A stretch of 7,929 bases of DNA. It comes from JBBAFB01 sp041655595. GTDB taxonomy: Bacteria > Bacillota > DULZ01. The DNA lies in contig JBBAFB010000101.1 in the NCBI GenBank assembly GCA_041655595.1, positions 1-7,929 of the forward strand, read 5' to 3'. The notes under the pieces were generated by a model. That model was not told the DNA's origin, did no database searches, and worked only from the letters and a program-made list of their open reading frames with translations. This document shows, in pieces, positions 6,606 through 7,929 of this stretch; position 1 is the stretch's first letter; every line of letters begins with the position of its first letter. A program made the translations under genes and the position numbers.

Positions 6606-7862
6606 ATGATTAATCCTGCTAGGCTATTCGCAAAAAGACTGTTTTCTGAACTAAAATTTAAGTTTAATATGTGGAGAGTTGTTATTGATTGGACTGTAGC
6701 CTTATACATCGTCATCCCTGCCCTTATTGTGGGGATAAGACAATACCTACTGCTATGGCAAGGTCCCCCGGATTTCTTGGAAATGATTCCCCTGAGCGTT
6801 TTGTACTTTTTTTGTTATTTTTTTGCTTGGTCCGGCTCAATTAGAATTTTTCTGCGTGAGGGGGATCAGCTATTTTTACTCAATAAAGAAAAATGGATCA
6901 AAAAAATCATGACCTATGGACTTGTTTATTCCTATGGCTTGAATCTATTTTTAACAGCTTTCTTTTTTGGCCTATTAGCCCCAATTATATTTAAACACTA
7001 CCATTTTATTTTAAATCAAACTATTATCCTCTTTCTAATCACTTACTTAGCAAGGAATGCTTTGGGGTTGACAAAGCAACTTATCTCCATCCGCTTGACC
7101 GGTTGGCGCCGATTTTTAGTTACAAGGGCTACCATGATTTTTGCAATTTTATTCTTTATTCTATTAGTACCATACACCGTTGACAGTTATATCTATGCCA
7201 CATCTACCGTAGTGTTTCTAGCAGCGTCTACTGTTCTCTTATCCATTAAAAGACTTAATTTTAAATACAGCTTTTTTGCAGATGTAGCCCGGGAGCAAGT
7301 AGAAAAAACGAAATATGTAGGTTTTTTACTCAGTATTTCCGGCATAAATGTTAAAAAAGCCAAAAAGCAAAAAAAGACCCCTTGGCTTTTCAGGCACTCT
7401 AACAAGATTTTTAAAAAAAGGACTCCTGCCAATAGCCTGGTTGAGGTAAATCTTAAATCACTTTTGCGAAACAAAGAAAGACTGCTGCAATTTTTTCAAT
7501 TTTTCTTGATCTGCTTTTTAGTCATCTTAACTATTCCCGGTGAAGCAAAGTGGTTTATTTGGATTGCCTTAGCTTTTGTCTTCACCAATTTTGTAGGCTT
7601 ATATTGGCGAGAGAGCTTAAACTCAGAATTTCTGCAGCTCTTTTCTTGGAAACCAGAGAGTCAAAGGATGGCATTAAAAAAATTTCTATTTATCATCATG
7701 CTACCCAGCTTTCTCATCATAGCCTTTTTTGGGGGCTTGCAGTCTTTTTCCGGCTTACAGGCTTTTATGGTACTGCTACCTTGCGGAGCTGCAATTTATG
7801 TCATTTGCGACATAGTTACCTTTTATATAATGGTAACCTCCAAAAGGAAAACAAAATCATAA
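6606..7862 (+). CDS. ecsB: ABC transporter membrane subunit, EcsB type
   Basis: This is the membrane partner of EcsA. The 418-aa protein, close to the roughly 400 residues usual for EcsB, has about ten hydrophobic segments: approximately 27-46, 60-80, 103-128, 135-150, 175-192, 196-213, 296-311, 315-333, 360-376 and 383-411. A basic cytoplasmic loop (about 215-292) contains KKAKKQKK at 250-257. The short segment REGDQLFLL (84-92) after the second helix resembles the corresponding EcsB stretch. There is no signal peptide. ATG 6606 is preferred because GGAG at 6594-6597 lies 8 nt upstream; ATG 6600, overlapping the ecsA stop as ATGA, would leave only 2 nt. Either way translation is coupled to ecsA. 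The third Bacillus gene, ecsC, does not follow within the window. No terminator was seen in the 67 bases after the stop codon. Confidence 0.88.
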   Translation: MINPARLFAKRLFSELKFKFNMWRVVIDWTVALYIVIPALIVGIRQYLLLWQGPPDFLEMIPLSVLYFFCYFFAWSGSIRIFLREGDQLFLLNKEKWIKKIMTYGLVYSYGLNLFLTAFFFGLLAPIIFKHYHFILNQTIILFLITYLARNALGLTKQLISIRLTGWRRFLVTRATMIFAILFFILLVPYTVDSYIYATSTVVFLAASTVLLSIKRLNFKYSFFADVAREQVEKTKYVGFLLSISGINVKKAKKQKKTPWLFRHSNKIFKKRTPANSLVEVNLKSLLRNKERLLQFFQFFLICFLVILTIPGEAKWFIWIALAFVFTNFVGLYWRESLNSEFLQLFSWKPESQRMALKKFLFIIMLPSFLIIAFFGGLQSFSGLQAFMVLLPCGAAIYVICDIVTFYIMVTSKRKTKS

Positions 7863-7929
7863 AGCTGGCAAACAAAACGTCAGACTGTGTGAAAACTCTC
7901 AAAAAGGGATTCCATAATTTAGCCGAATA
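7863..7929. other. Intergenic tail, possible edge of an insertion sequence
   Basis: No coding frame or terminator is seen after ecsB. The stretch around 7880-7895 (AGACTGTGTGAAAACT) resembles, from memory, terminal repeats of some insertion sequences. The other end and any transposase would lie outside the window, so this is a pointer rather than an identification. Confidence 0.2.

Noticed and set aside
6339..7474. Minus-strand frames of 70 and 93 codons inside ecsA and ecsB
   Set aside because: They are antisense to genes with clear family motifs and have no plausible start signals.
1..7929. CRISPR array, tRNA, rRNA or an extra defence gene inserted in the hsd operon
   Set aside because: No regularly spaced repeats, RNA gene signatures or additional frames between the hsd genes were seen; the three genes abut or overlap.

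Overview
The window is typical moderately AT-rich Bacillota (Firmicutes) DNA. Strong GGAGG-type ribosome binding sites, some GTG starts, an EcsA/EcsB pair and a LiaF-like membrane protein all fit. The style recalls spore-forming Clostridia or Peptococcaceae, but the species cannot be fixed from sequence alone.

Left and centre (1-4723, minus strand): a type I restriction-modification operon in the order hsdM - hsdS - hsdR. HsdM (496 aa) and HsdS (410 aa with the preferred start) look complete. HsdR is open and undamaged for 669 codons but runs off the left edge, just before its last helicase motifs. hsdM and hsdS overlap by 11 bp. The hsdR ribosome binding site lies inside the last codons of hsdS, with 2 bp between the genes, so the three subunits should be made from one coupled message. 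A TATAAT box sits about 32 bp before hsdM.

Middle (4724-4980): an intergenic stretch with the putative hsd promoter, a dyad containing TCACA-T-TGTGA, and one good plus one weaker terminator hairpin for the gene to the right.

Right of centre (4981-5649, minus strand): a 222-aa protein with four membrane helices built from a duplicated two-helix unit and a C-terminal soluble domain of FGG repeats. This is the LiaF architecture, without liaR or liaS in view. It is divergent from the next operon across a 249-bp gap holding an eight-C run and two short dyads.

Right (5899-7862, plus strand): ecsA-ecsB, an ABC transporter ATPase and its multi-spanning membrane partner, tightly coupled. The last 67 bases hold no gene; they carry a sequence that resembles the end of some insertion sequences, which cannot be confirmed because the window stops.

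No clearly undescribed system is visible. The items most worth checking are a palindromic stretch translated in frame inside the HsdR helicase domain, the orphan LiaF-like protein facing ecsAB, the unknown HsdS recognition sequence, and the dyads in the two intergenic regions.
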